A stretch of 64,000 bases of DNA from Hoeflea sp038900095 (GCF_038900095.1 NZ_JBBMQQ010000003.1:62001-126000), one strand, 5' to 3'. Positions 11,296 to 20,378 are shown, numbered from the stretch's first letter. Notes: a model not told the origin generated them from the sequence alone. Numbers and translations: made by a program.

Positions 11296-11426
11296 GAATG
11301 GATCCTGGTCGCAGTCGGTGTTCTGGCTCGGCGCATCTGCAGCGGGTTCACGCGAACACGCCGTCACTTATCGGCCGCGGCTGCTATAACCTGTTTCCCG
11401 CCGAAACGACAGTCTGGCCCGGCGGA

Positions 11427-12884
11427 TCAGGTTGCAATCCGTTCAATGAACCAGTTGGTCAGCCGGATCCAGACCTCATCCTTCTCCGCCGCGTCCTCGA
11501 CGCCGTGCTCGAGATTGGGGTTGTCATTGACCTCGATGACGAAGACGCCGTCATCGGTTTCCTTCAGATCAACGCCATAGAACCCGTCACCCACCGAGCA
11601 GGCTGCGCGCAGGCCGGTGTCGAGCACCAGCGGCGGCACCTGCGCCAGCGAGAACGACTTGAAGCCGCCTTCCAGCGGTTTGCCGCCGGTGTCGTGCTTG
11701 ACGATCTGCCAATGCTTCTTGGCCATCAGATATTGTACCGCAAACAGCGGCTTTCCACCAAGCACGCCGATGCGCCAGTCGAAACTGGTGGGCATGAACT
11801 TCTGCGCGATCAGCACCTCGGAATCATGCAGCCAGGCACCGGCCAGCGCCTTGAGCTCGGCCATCGAGGCAACTTTCTTGACGCCGCGGGAAAACGAGGA
11901 ATCGGGCACCTTGAGGACCATTGGAAAGCCGAGCTGATCGGCGGCGCGCTGAAAATCCTCGGCCCCGATGAGCATCACCGTATCGGGTACCGGGATGCCG
12001 TTGGATGCCATCAGCTCATCGAGATAGACCTTGTTGGTGCAGCGGATCATCGACACCGGATCATCGATCACCGGCATGCCCTCCTGCTGGGCGCGGCGGG
12101 CGAAGCGGTAGGTGTGGTTGGAAATCGAGGTGGTTTCGCGAATGAACAGCGCGTCGAAATTGGCCAGCCGGGACAGATCCTTGCGGCCGATCGGCTCGAC
12201 CGAAACGCCCATGCGCGCGGCAATCCGCGACCAGTGCTTGAGGCTGTCAATCGAAGACGGCGGCAGCGCCTCGTTGGCATCGACCAGGGTGGCGAAGGAG
12301 TAGCGCGCCGGGGCACGGGACTTGGCGTCCTTCCATTGCCGCGCCGTGTAGCGCGCCATCGCCTGAAACAATGTCTCGCGGCCGGCCTCATCAAGCTTGC
12401 CGAACGGCAACAGCCCGATTTTGGAGATCGAGACCCAGTCTCCCTGCTTCAGCGTTAGCTCGAGAATGGGTGCGCGGAACCAGTCGAACAGCAGCCGGCC
12501 GAAGCGCTCGAGCCGCAGGTCGGTGCAGGTTCCGAAAAACACCCGCAGCCGCGACGGCAACGGATCGCCTTCCTGCCGGCGCAGGCCCTTGTTGAGCGCG
12601 TCTTCCAGCTCGGGAATGGCATTTTCGTAAAGCTTGCGGGCCGACAGATCGATGATGGTTTCAACCGACGGGATCACCCGCTGGCCGCGGGCGGCGGCGA
12701 GCAGCGAGGCGTAGTAGCCGCGGCTCTGATAGGTGTAGGAGCGCGACAGGTTGATGATGTTGGGCCGGGCGCCGCGGAACATTTCCGGCCGGGCGAGATA
12801 ATCGCGGGTGGCAAGCACCTTGTGCTTGGTGGCGGTGTGATCGAAGCCCGACAGCGCGGTAGACAGAATGATCCAGTCAGACAT
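11427..12884 (-). CDS. RimK-like ATP-grasp ligase with N-terminal RLAN-type domain
   Basis: The 485-residue product has an N-terminal region of about 240 residues of the kind called RimK-like ATP-grasp N-terminal (RLAN), then a RimK-type ATP-grasp domain. Visible elements are the ATP lysine in VLKVPDSSFSRG (K325), R371 in FDWRIGVLGG, and the metal ligands in VFVIEVNDNPNLEHG (E451, N453). Such enzymes ligate amino acids to peptides or proteins; the substrate here is unknown. The frame is open 56 codons upstream into the neighbour, but the ATG at 12884 matches the domain start. It overlaps the upstream gene by 8 bases, implying a two-gene operon and a shared pathway. Confidence 0.88.
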   Translation of the reverse strand: MSDWIILSTALSGFDHTATKHKVLATRDYLARPEMFRGARPNIINLSRSYTYQSRGYYASLLAAARGQRVIPSVETIIDLSARKLYENAIPELEDALNKGLRRQEGDPLPSRLRVFFGTCTDLRLERFGRLLFDWFRAPILELTLKQGDWVSISKIGLLPFGKLDEAGRETLFQAMARYTARQWKDAKSRAPARYSFATLVDANEALPPSSIDSLKHWSRIAARMGVSVEPIGRKDLSRLANFDALFIRETTSISNHTYRFARRAQQEGMPVIDDPVSMIRCTNKVYLDELMASNGIPVPDTVMLIGAEDFQRAADQLGFPMVLKVPDSSFSRGVKKVASMAELKALAGAWLHDSEVLIAQKFMPTSFDWRIGVLGGKPLFAVQYLMAKKHWQIVKHDTGGKPLEGGFKSFSLAQVPPLVLDTGLRAACSVGDGFYGVDLKETDDGVFVIEVNDNPNLEHGVEDAAEKDEVWIRLTNWFIERIAT

Positions 12885-13989
12885 GGGGAGATTTTCCCTT
12901 GATGAGAACAGCGGCGCGCAGGCCCGTGCGGCCGAAACGGGCGATCCGGTCAAAGACCGCATAGGGGACCGGGATATTGGCGGCGTCGGCGACGGTCTCG
13001 CCGACCTCGTCCTCGACCCAGGGATCATGAACGAAAATGTGACGGCCGTCATCGCCGTGGGCGAGCACCCAGTGCGGCACCTTCTTGCCCATCATCAGGT
13101 ATCCGCTGACCAGGATGATGGCGACATGGCCTTCGGCCAGCCGGGCGCGCAGCCAGTCCATGGTGAAGGCTTCCGAATGCACCGGCGTGCCGGCTGCCGT
13201 GACGCGGTTGCGGAAATCGGTCTGGGCCAGCTCCATCACCCGTCGCTTCTCGGGATCGCGCACGGTTTCAAGAAACAGCATGTCTTCGGAGGAACACCAG
13301 ACCTCGGGATCGAGTCCGTGATCGCGCGCCACCATGGCGAGGCCGAACGGCTCGCAGCCGCCGGGACCGGAGAGCATGAACACGGTGGTCGCTTCCCGCC
13401 AGAGCCGGATTTCCCAGACCGGATCGAGAAAACCGGACGAGCGGAACCGGGCCAGCGCCATCAGCAGGCAGGCCGAGCCGCAGGTGAAATCCGCCGTCTG
13501 CTCATAAAACGGCGTCAGCACATCCGGCGCTTCGGGGCCGCGCAGCAGCTTTTCGAACCGGAGGGCGGTCATGCCATCTTCATAATAACCCTCGACACGG
13601 CCGATGCGGCGATAGCCGGCATTGCTGTAGAGCGCGATTGCCGGCTCGTTGTCCTCGCGGACTTCGAGCCTGAGCAGGATCCGGTCATGGTCCATCGCCG
13701 CCTTCTCGGCAGCGGAAAGCAGCGCCCGGCCATAGCCCTTGCCGGCCTCGCCGGGGACCACCGCCAGCGAGTAAAGCCGGGCCAATGCAGCACCCGCACG
13801 GAACAGGATCATGGCATAGCCGCGGATTTCCGCACCGGCCTCGATCACAATCGTTTCGGCGGTCGGGCGGTCAATCAGCGTGCGGAACGAACGGCGTGAA
13901 ATCCGGTCTGCCGGAAACACGGCCTTTTCGATCGCGTCCAGTGCATCAATGTCGGAAATGGTGGCAGGGCGTATCCGCGGTGCGGACAT
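12877..13989 (-). CDS. GNAT acetyltransferase fused to a C39-like cysteine peptidase
   Basis: The 370-residue fusion has a GNAT domain at residues 1-150 (acetyl-CoA loop AGKGYGRALL, 82-91) and a papain-like C39-family peptidase domain at about 155-345. The apparent catalytic triad is C170 in FTCGSACLL, H306 in VPHWVLAH and D322 in FVHDPW. Unlike ABC-linked C39 peptidases there is no transporter domain. It overlaps the ATP-grasp gene by 8 bases. Together they resemble operons proposed by Iyer and co-workers for peptide synthesis or protein modification. That function is inferred, not shown. Confidence 0.85.
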   Translation of the reverse strand: MSAPRIRPATISDIDALDAIEKAVFPADRISRRSFRTLIDRPTAETIVIEAGAEIRGYAMILFRAGAALARLYSLAVVPGEAGKGYGRALLSAAEKAAMDHDRILLRLEVREDNEPAIALYSNAGYRRIGRVEGYYEDGMTALRFEKLLRGPEAPDVLTPFYEQTADFTCGSACLLMALARFRSSGFLDPVWEIRLWREATTVFMLSGPGGCEPFGLAMVARDHGLDPEVWCSSEDMLFLETVRDPEKRRVMELAQTDFRNRVTAAGTPVHSEAFTMDWLRARLAEGHVAIILVSGYLMMGKKVPHWVLAHGDDGRHIFVHDPWVEDEVGETVADAANIPVPYAVFDRIARFGRTGLRAAVLIKGKSPHV

Positions 13990-14246
13990 GGACGTTCCCG
14001 GAAAAACGAGTGGTTACAGCCATTCGCGGCCTGCCCCTGAGGCGCTCGAATCATGGCTGATTTGTGTCGATCTGTCATCCGCATATCTTCGCGTTCCGGC
14101 ATGCGAACCAGGCCTGCGAAACACGGCAAATGTTGACCCCGATGGCCGCAATCCCCACATGAGACCGGCCACCGGCAGGGCATGGCGGGCAAGCCCCGCG
14201 CGCAGCGCCGAAATGGCGCGCAAATATCGAGGAAGGGAAGCCGTCA

Positions 14247-14972
14247 ATGATCATTGAAGCCGCCAGACTGGGTGGATCGAACCTGTTCGCACCGGCTTCT
14301 CGCTCGGTCCTGTTCAAATCGCTGGGGCTGACCATGCTTTTGCTGGCCGGGCTCTGGTTCGGGCTTGGCGAGGCGTTTGCGACGTTTGCCATGCCCTGGC
14401 TCGACAACCTGCTTCCGGGGCTGCCCGACTGGGCCGGCTGGGCAGGTACAGTGGCGGCCATCATCGCCGGCGTCGGACTGGCCCTGGTGCTGGCACTGTT
14501 CGTGGCGCCGGTGACGGCTGCGATGGCGGGCCTGTTTCTCGACGACATCGCCGAGGTGATCGAGACCCGCGACTACCCCGACGAAACACCCGGACGGCCG
14601 ATGCCATTGATGCAGTCGATCCGGCAGTCGCTCGGGTTTTTGCTGGTGGTGGGGCTGGGCAACCTGTTCGCGCTGATCCTGCTGCTGGTGCCCGGCATCA
14701 ATCTCGCGGCCTTCTTCGTGGTCAACGGCTACCTTCTGGGGCGGGAATATTTCGAATTTGCCGCCATGCGCTTCATGAGCCCGGCGGATGCCAAGCGGCT
14801 GAGGTCGCGCAACTCGACGACGATCTTCTTCGCCGGCCTGATCATCGCCGCCTTCCTGTCAGTGCCGCTCCTCAACCTGCTGACGCCGATGTTTGCGGCG
14901 AGCATGATGGTGCATCTGCACAAGATGATTGCGGCGAAGGGGTCTGCAACTCCGGTCAGCGGCATGCGCTAA
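14247..14972 (+). CDS. EI24/CysZ-family membrane protein
   Basis: The 241-residue inner-membrane protein has about four hydrophobic segments (residues about 26-48, 65-95, 125-155, 190-220), with a conserved cytoplasmic-type loop holding DDIAEVIE. This pattern fits the EI24/CysZ domain family, some members of which conduct sulfate. A sulfate role is not supported by the neighbours here. It is divergent from the GNAT-peptidase gene and convergent with the SnoaL cluster. Confidence 0.75.
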   Translation: MIIEAARLGGSNLFAPASRSVLFKSLGLTMLLLAGLWFGLGEAFATFAMPWLDNLLPGLPDWAGWAGTVAAIIAGVGLALVLALFVAPVTAAMAGLFLDDIAEVIETRDYPDETPGRPMPLMQSIRQSLGFLLVVGLGNLFALILLLVPGINLAAFFVVNGYLLGREYFEFAAMRFMSPADAKRLRSRNSTTIFFAGLIIAAFLSVPLLNLLTPMFAASMMVHLHKMIAAKGSATPVSGMR

Positions 14973-15130
14973 GGCCGGGATTGGTTCGGGCGGGAAGCGG
15001 GCTTTCGCTGCACTTTGCACAACAGTCGCCGAGCCGATGCATGCTGTGATCAGGGCGTCGCAGAACCAGGAAGACAGATCACTCTCAGGCCCATTTTCTA
15101 GCCATCGGCGCCTTGCCGACATTTGACCCG

Positions 15131-15898
15131 TCAAAATTTCCCGGAATTCCCCCAAGCTTCGCGGGGGCTGATCGGTTCTTCGTTCATCCAGTGTTCGACG
15201 ATCTTGTCATTGTCTACACGATACAGATCAAAAACCGCTATATCTGCGCCACCGGCATATCGCTTGCCATAGGTCAGGGCGAAATCACCTTGCCCGATCA
15301 GCTGGAACATCATTTCGTATGATCCTGTCGTGTCCAAACACAACCAATGCGCCATGCCCGCATGTCCGGCCCCGATCATCGGTGCATGTTGAATGATTTC
15401 ATCGGACAGAAAAGCGGGGATCTTGTCTGCATTGCCTTCCTGAAGAACCTGTTTGGTGAATTCCAGAACCAGCGATTTGGTGGTGTTGGTATTGGCGCGT
15501 GTGTCGACTTCTTGGGGACCAGCAACCATGCCTTCGCCTGATTTTGTGTCCTCGACGTAGGGCGCGATGGTGTCCCAATGCTCCAGGATCAACCCGTCAG
15601 GATCAGTATAGAACATGTCCATCGTGACCCATTTTGCGGCGCCATCATTCAAGGACTGGAACGCATTGCAAAACACCCAAGGCCCGTCTTCGAAGATCCG
15701 AACGATTTCGATTTCACGTTTCGGATTACGCTGCACAAAGGGCTCGAAGAATGCGAGAAACCCTTCGACGCCATCGGCAACACCTGTTGAATGCTGTGTA
15801 TAGCGATGTCCGGTGTTCTTTGTGACGGCCTCGCGAATATTGCCGCCAGCGATGCCGTCCAAATAGATATCACGTACATTGTCTAGACCTTTGCCCAT
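15131..15898 (-). CDS. Cytoplasmic tandem SnoaL-like (NTF2-fold) protein
   Basis: The 255-residue protein without signal peptide contains two NTF2/SnoaL-like repeats. Their signatures are YTQHSTGVADGVEGF and IIQHAPMIGAGHAGM for the QH motif, and LILEHWD / KIVEHW for the late strand. It resembles predicted SnoaL-like aldol-condensation enzymes (COG4922 type). The substrate is unknown. The frame is open 69 codons upstream, but the ATG at 15898 has a perfect AGGAGG. Base composition is somewhat lower in GC than the neighbours. It is last in a four-gene minus-strand set facing a LysR regulator. Confidence 0.72.
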   Translation of the reverse strand: MGKGLDNVRDIYLDGIAGGNIREAVTKNTGHRYTQHSTGVADGVEGFLAFFEPFVQRNPKREIEIVRIFEDGPWVFCNAFQSLNDGAAKWVTMDMFYTDPDGLILEHWDTIAPYVEDTKSGEGMVAGPQEVDTRANTNTTKSLVLEFTKQVLQEGNADKIPAFLSDEIIQHAPMIGAGHAGMAHWLCLDTTGSYEMMFQLIGQGDFALTYGKRYAGGADIAVFDLYRVDNDKIVEHWMNEEPISPREAWGNSGKF

Positions 15899-15968
15899 GG
15901 CCTTAGCCTCCTGTTGTTCGATGCAAATTAGCGGGCCGAGCAAATATGCACGGCCCGCAATCGCCTGA

Positions 15969-16460
15969 TCAGCCGTGGTAGGCTTGGCTGATGGCAAAGC
16001 TGTCTTCGAACCAATGCCATAGTACCACCTGACCATCGCGTACCTTGGCCCGCAGGGCAAACGTAAACTCGCCCGTCTCTTTGCCCGAATGGGTCGTGAC
16101 GCCATTCATCACGCCGAAGACGGCGACGGTGTCACCTGATGCGAAAGCATCCGTGTTTTCCCATTTCGTGGTCTGCAGGTTCTCGGAGAAGACGCCAAGG
16201 AACTTGAAGATCGCCTCCTTGCCGCGCGTCTCGCCGATCCACGGCAGGCTGGTGTCGCCCTCGTTGTGCCAGACCATATCGTCGGCCATGAGTGCGCTCA
16301 TCTTCTCCATGTCGCCTGATCCCATTGCGCCCATGAAGGCCATTACGGTGTCAAAGCTTTCCTGTGTATTGTGTTCCATTTCCTGTGCTCCTGCGTGTTG
16401 TCCGAGAATAAGCGCCAGCGATGCGCCCAGCGAGGTTTTGAGAAGGGTTCTACGGTTCAT
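15969..16460 (-). CDS. Exported NTF2-like protein
   Basis: The 163-residue protein begins MNRRTLLKTSLGASLALILG...AGA, a twin-arginine-like leader with predicted cleavage near residue 25, so it is probably periplasmic. The mature part is a single NTF2/SnoaL fold (MVWHNEGDTSLPWIGETRG, then WHWFED). No catalytic assignment is possible. It lies between the two tandem-repeat SnoaL genes, 50 and 70 bases from each, and is likely in the same transcript. Confidence 0.72.
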   Translation of the reverse strand: MNRRTLLKTSLGASLALILGQHAGAQEMEHNTQESFDTVMAFMGAMGSGDMEKMSALMADDMVWHNEGDTSLPWIGETRGKEAIFKFLGVFSENLQTTKWENTDAFASGDTVAVFGVMNGVTTHSGKETGEFTFALRAKVRDGQVVLWHWFEDSFAISQAYHG

Positions 16461-16510
16461 CTGTTAGTCCTTTCAGGGGGGCCCCGATCGAGCCGGGGCG
16501 CCGGTTCCAT

Positions 16511-17356
16511 CTAGAATTTGCCGGCTTCGTTATGCGCGGCGTCAACGCCGGGCATCGGGCCGATGACGTCCCAGTGCTCGACGATCAGCCCGTCTTCGAG
16601 GCGGAAGAGGTCGTAAAAGGCCGTGGCGTCTGCACCAAGCGTGCCTTCGGACAGGGTCAGCACAAAGTTGCCTTCGCCGATCACCTTATGGATCTCGGTG
16701 TAGTCCATGCTGATGCCTTGCTGCGCCATCTCTGCCATGAAGGCGCCAAACCCCTCGAGGCCATCGGCCACCTGGGGATTGTGTTGAAGATAGTTGGTCG
16801 GGTTGATGTACTGGGTGAAATCCACCTGTTCGTGCTTGATCAGGACACGGGTCAGGAAGTCTTCCACCGTGGCCTTGTTCGCCTCGGTGAGATCATGGTC
16901 GGTGATCTCGGTTGCACCGTCGATCTGGCTGCGGCCCGAGGGATTCAGCGGTTGCTCGTCGATCAGGTTGTCCCAGTGCTCGGCGATCTTGCCGTTTTCG
17001 ACGCGGAACACGTCAAAGCCGATCACCGGTTTCGGGCCGAAGCCTTCGTAGCGGGCATGCACGGCGACGATGTCGTCATCGCCGATCACACGGATGTATT
17101 CGGCGTTGAAATTGCCGCTGCCAGCGAGGAAGCCGACGACGCCTTTTTGCGCCTCGATGCCATTGGCGAACATCGGGTTGTGCTGAATGATATCCGCCGC
17201 AAAATACCGGTCAACGGCATCAACATCGCCGGCAAGAAGGGTGTTTTCCAGCGCTTCCAAAACAAGCGCCTTGTTGGCCGCAGAGTCGTCCGCAATCGCC
17301 GGCAGGGATAGTCCGGCGAGGACGGTGGCGGAGACGAGGAGAGTTTTAAGTTTCAT
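16511..17356 (-). CDS. Periplasmic tandem SnoaL-like protein
   Basis: The 281-residue product has a standard Sec signal peptide (MKLKTLLVSATVLAGLSLPAIA, cut about residue 22). Two SnoaL-like repeats follow, each with a QH motif (IIQHNPMFANG, YLQHNPQVADG) and an EHWD motif (KIAEHWDN, LIVEHWDV). It is plainly paralogous to the 15131-15898 product but secreted. The enzyme activity is unknown. An extended GC hairpin (17391-17423) lies between it and the DUF2218 gene. Confidence 0.75.
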   Translation of the reverse strand: MKLKTLLVSATVLAGLSLPAIADDSAANKALVLEALENTLLAGDVDAVDRYFAADIIQHNPMFANGIEAQKGVVGFLAGSGNFNAEYIRVIGDDDIVAVHARYEGFGPKPVIGFDVFRVENGKIAEHWDNLIDEQPLNPSGRSQIDGATEITDHDLTEANKATVEDFLTRVLIKHEQVDFTQYINPTNYLQHNPQVADGLEGFGAFMAEMAQQGISMDYTEIHKVIGEGNFVLTLSEGTLGADATAFYDLFRLEDGLIVEHWDVIGPMPGVDAAHNEAGKF

Positions 17357-17390
17357 CAGGGTTTCCTTTGGTTGAGAGGGGTTGGGGTTG

Positions 17391-17423
17391 CCGGCGGTGC
17401 AGCCCGGCGGGCTGCACCGCCGG
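17391..17423 (-). terminator. Perfect 15-bp stem hairpin
   Basis: CCGGCGGTGCAGCCC pairs perfectly with its complement across a three-base loop. It lies just downstream of the DUF2218 stop on the minus strand. No clear U tract follows on that strand, so it may be an attenuating or processing hairpin between DUF2218 and the SnoaL genes rather than a full terminator. Confidence 0.6.
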
Positions 17424-17449
17424 GGTCTTTCTTCGGAAAGCGGGAACTG

Positions 17450-17734
17450 TCAGGCGGCGAAGGCCCAGGACAGGTTGGGGTCTTCACGGAATGCAAACCG
17501 CTCAAGATGGCTAGCGATGACCTGCACCGTCTGTTCAAGCTTCGCCCTGTCATCGGCCATGATGTTTAGCGTCAAGCCATTGTCCGACGCGGACAGCGTG
17601 CATGTGCCGAAAGGCAGCGTGATCGCGCCTTGGTTGCGTGTGTAGGTCACGGGCACTTTGTGGCCAAAATGCTTGCACAGGGTTCCGAGGTAGCGCTCTG
17701 CGTGTTCGGTGTTGAAGTGGGTTGTGGCTTCCAT
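17450..17734 (-). CDS. DUF2218 family protein
   Basis: The 94-residue cytoplasmic protein reads MEATTHFNTEHAERYLGTLCKHF at its start and has the LPFGTCTL and ASHLERFAFRE blocks typical of DUF2218, a small family often found near siderophore or metal genes. Its function is unknown. An upstream in-frame ATG at 17794 would run through the LysR divergent promoter, so I used the ATG at 17734. It heads the minus-strand SnoaL set and is divergent from the LysR gene at 17830. Confidence 0.8.
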   Translation of the reverse strand: MEATTHFNTEHAERYLGTLCKHFGHKVPVTYTRNQGAITLPFGTCTLSASDNGLTLNIMADDRAKLEQTVQVIASHLERFAFREDPNLSWAFAA

Positions 17735-17775
17735 GACGTCGTTCCTTGTGTTGCAAAGAACATCTATCCCGGCGC

Positions 17776-17800
17776 AATTGATCCGTGTATTCACTCAATT
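17776..17800. promoter_or_regulatory. Palindromic LysR-type operator candidate
   Basis: AATTGA and TCAATT form a perfect inverted repeat separated by 13 bases, midway between the divergent DUF2218 and LysR starts (17734 and 17830). A dyad containing T-N11-A in such a place is the usual LysR-type binding site. Binding is inferred from position and symmetry. Confidence 0.6.
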
Positions 17801-17829
17801 CAGATGTGATAGTTCCGGTGAGCAGAACA

Positions 17830-18714
17830 ATGATCGACCGTCTCAGACATATGGCCATCTTCGCACGCGTGGTTGACGAAGGGTCGTTCCGCGCGGCGGC
17901 GAAGGCTGTTGGCGTGGCGCCCTCGCGGGTGAGCGAGACGGTTTCGGAGCTGGAGGACTTCCTCGGCGTGACCCTGCTTTATCGCACGACCCGAAAGATT
18001 TCGCTCACCAACGAAGGACGTATGTTCTACGCCCGCGTGACCGACATGTTACACAGTGCGGAAAACGGGCTGAACGAGCTTAACGCGCTGTCGCTTGAGC
18101 CGGTGGGCGCACTCCGTGTGTCGATACCTGCGTTCATGTCGTCGTCGTCACTGTCGACGGCCATCGCCAAGTTCTCGCGCTTGCATCCGCAAGTCGCGCT
18201 GTCGCTGGCTTTCACGGATCAGCGGATGGACCTTATCAATGACGGTTTTGACGTTAACATTCGCGTCGGCTGGCTTGATGACAGTTCGATGATGTCGCGC
18301 AAGCTCGACGAAAGCGCGCGGGCGCTGGTGGTGGGGTCTGACTATGCCGCGATGCGTCCGGCCCCCAAGCATCCCACAGATCTGGAAGACTGGGACTGGA
18401 TCCGCTACCGGCATCGCTCCGAGTTTACGCGGCTTAGTGGGCCAATGGGTGAGGAGGTGAAGGTTCTTGGGCAGGCTCGTCTCGAAGTGGACAGCGTTGA
18501 TGCCCTGTACCATTTTACCTGCAAGAACCTCGGCGCGACAGTGCTGCCGGAACACCTCGCAGCCAGAGGAGAGGCGGAGGGCAGCCTGATCCGCCTGTTC
18601 CCGGAGTGGCAACTTGCGCCGCTGGGTATCTTCGCCGTCTGGCCCGATACATCGCGTCGCGAGAACCTTACTCTGCTATTTGTACGGTTTTTGGCGGGCG
18701 AGCTTGGGCACTGA
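17830..18714 (+). CDS. LysR-family transcriptional regulator
   Basis: The 294-residue regulator has an N-terminal winged HTH (FRAAAKAVGVAPSRVSETVSELE, about residues 18-40, with LLYRTTRKISLT after it) and a periplasmic-binding-like effector domain. An upstream ATG at 17785 lies inside the putative operator, so I chose 17830; 17851 is also possible. It is divergent from the DUF2218/SnoaL genes and is the obvious candidate to control them. The effector is unknown. Confidence 0.9.
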   Translation: MIDRLRHMAIFARVVDEGSFRAAAKAVGVAPSRVSETVSELEDFLGVTLLYRTTRKISLTNEGRMFYARVTDMLHSAENGLNELNALSLEPVGALRVSIPAFMSSSSLSTAIAKFSRLHPQVALSLAFTDQRMDLINDGFDVNIRVGWLDDSSMMSRKLDESARALVVGSDYAAMRPAPKHPTDLEDWDWIRYRHRSEFTRLSGPMGEEVKVLGQARLEVDSVDALYHFTCKNLGATVLPEHLAARGEAEGSLIRLFPEWQLAPLGIFAVWPDTSRRENLTLLFVRFLAGELGH

Positions 18715-18925
18715 GGGGGCAACGGGGATTGGAATGAAGTGAAAAGCCATGTGAGTGAACCCAGCGTAACATCCCGCGTCAGTCAGCGCGGAAAGTCAAT
18801 AAACGGTATTTGGACAGTTCATCTGGTCCCGTATCTGCGAAGGGCGGAAACCGGAAAGGCTACGTCGCTAATCCTCCAAGCAGCCGATCCGGTCATTGCA
18901 CCCCAGCAAAACGCTAATTCCCCCC

Positions 18926-19726
18926 TCACACAATCTGCTGAGGCAGTTCCACCAGCGGCGCCGGCACATCGACGGTCTTTTCGGGTGACTTGCAGATGTC
19001 GGCGATGACGCAGCGTTCGCATTCGGGCTTGCGGGCCTTGCAGCAATAGCGGCCGTGCAGGATCAGCCAGTGATGGGCGTGGAACAGGTACTCTTCCGGG
19101 ATGATCCTGAGGAAGGCGGCCTCGACCTCGTCAGGGGTCTTGCCCGGGGCGATCTTCAGGCGGTTGCCGATGCGGAAGACATGGGTATCGACGGCGAGCG
19201 TCGGCACGCCGAAGGCCATCGACATCACCACATTGGCGGTCTTGCGGCCGACACCGGGCAGCGTGACCAGTTCCTTCTCGGTGCGCGGCACCTCGCCGCC
19301 GAACTCGTCGACCAGCTTGCGGCTGAGCGCAATGACGTTCTTCGCCTTGTTGCGGTAGAGCCCGATGGTCTTGATGTAGTCGCGGACCTTGTCCTCGCCG
19401 AGCGCCAGCATCTTCTCGGGCGTATCGGCCACGGCAAACAGCGCCCGCGTCGCCTTGTTGACGCCGGCATCGGTGGCCTGCGCCGACAGCGCCACGGCGA
19501 CAACAAGCGTGAACGGGTTGACGTGCTCGAGTTCGCCCTTGGGTTCGGGCCGCTGGATAGAGAAGCGGCGGAATATCTCGCGGATCTCTTCCTTGGTGTA
19601 GGGGATCGGGCTGCGGCGGACCGCGGGCTTGCGCCTGGCCGCCGTCTTGCCTGGAACCGGCGTTTTCGCAGCCATACGGGACTGCGGCGACATTTTGACT
19701 TGCTTCGGGCTCTTGGGCTTTTCCAT
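18926..19726 (-). CDS. nth: Endonuclease III (DNA glycosylase/AP lyase)
   Basis: The 266-residue base-excision enzyme removes oxidised pyrimidines. It has the helix-hairpin-helix LPGVGRKTANVV with the catalytic lysine, the catalytic aspartate in AVDTHVFRI, and the 4Fe-4S loop C-x6-C-x2-C-x5-C at its C-terminus. A lysine/arginine-rich N-terminal tail of about 40 residues precedes the fold. The ATG at 19726 has a purine-rich AGGGATGG upstream; the longer open frame overlaps the divergent DUF2244 gene. Confidence 0.95.
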   Translation of the reverse strand: MEKPKSPKQVKMSPQSRMAAKTPVPGKTAARRKPAVRRSPIPYTKEEIREIFRRFSIQRPEPKGELEHVNPFTLVVAVALSAQATDAGVNKATRALFAVADTPEKMLALGEDKVRDYIKTIGLYRNKAKNVIALSRKLVDEFGGEVPRTEKELVTLPGVGRKTANVVMSMAFGVPTLAVDTHVFRIGNRLKIAPGKTPDEVEAAFLRIIPEEYLFHAHHWLILHGRYCCKARKPECERCVIADICKSPEKTVDVPAPLVELPQQIV

Positions 19727-19790
19727 TCCATCCCTATAATCATGATGCAGGGACAATGGCAAACCACGCACAATGGAGACCGGACGGCCC

Positions 19791-20261
19791 ATGAACGACG
19801 AACCACTTTTCAGCGCGGTCCTGAGCCCGCACCGTTCGCTTGGGCGGGCCGGGTTCGTGATCCTGATGACGCTCGCGACCGTCATCACAGCCATCCACAT
19901 GGTGATTTTCGCCAGGGTCGGGGCCTGGCCGGTGTTCGCGTTTTTCGGGCTCGACCTGGCGCTGCTGTTCGGCGCGTTCGTGCTGAGCTACCGCTCCGGG
20001 CGGATGCGCGAGTTCATCCGCATGTCGCGCACCGACCTGGAAGTGAAGAAGGTTTCGCCGTCGGGCCGGGCGGTCGATCACCGCTTCAACCCGTTCTGGA
20101 CACGGTTCAGCATCGATCGCCATGACGAGATCGGCATCACCCAAATGCATATCAGCAGCCGGGGCCGGCAGACCGAAGTCGGTTCGTTTCTCAATCCCGA
20201 CGACAAGGAAAGCTTCGCCTCCGCCTTCCAGCGTGCGCTGGCGACGATCAAGAAGCGCTGA
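19791..20261 (+). CDS. DUF2244 membrane protein
   Basis: The 156-residue protein has two adjacent transmembrane helices near its N-terminus (about residues 20-42 and 46-66), followed by a soluble domain containing FNPFWTRFSI and GSFLNPDDKESFASAF, characteristic of DUF2244. It is divergent from nth. An ATG at 19773 would add six residues. The function is unknown; family members are often integral membrane proteins near respiratory genes, but that context is absent here. Confidence 0.82.
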   Translation: MNDEPLFSAVLSPHRSLGRAGFVILMTLATVITAIHMVIFARVGAWPVFAFFGLDLALLFGAFVLSYRSGRMREFIRMSRTDLEVKKVSPSGRAVDHRFNPFWTRFSIDRHDEIGITQMHISSRGRQTEVGSFLNPDDKESFASAFQRALATIKKR

Positions 20262-20378
20262 GGCGTTTTGTCGGAGAGCCGGCGTGTTTCGGGTGGCGGC
20301 AAAGCTGCACGCATGATTGATTGAGCCTGTTGCCAAACGTGCTGCGGCGGATTTTTAGCCGCTGCGAGGAGCCTGCTC

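Noticed and set aside
11295..11367. Upstream ATG for GlnD
   Set aside because: The added 24 residues do not look like GlnD, and ATG 11295 has its own ribosome site and gives the family length.
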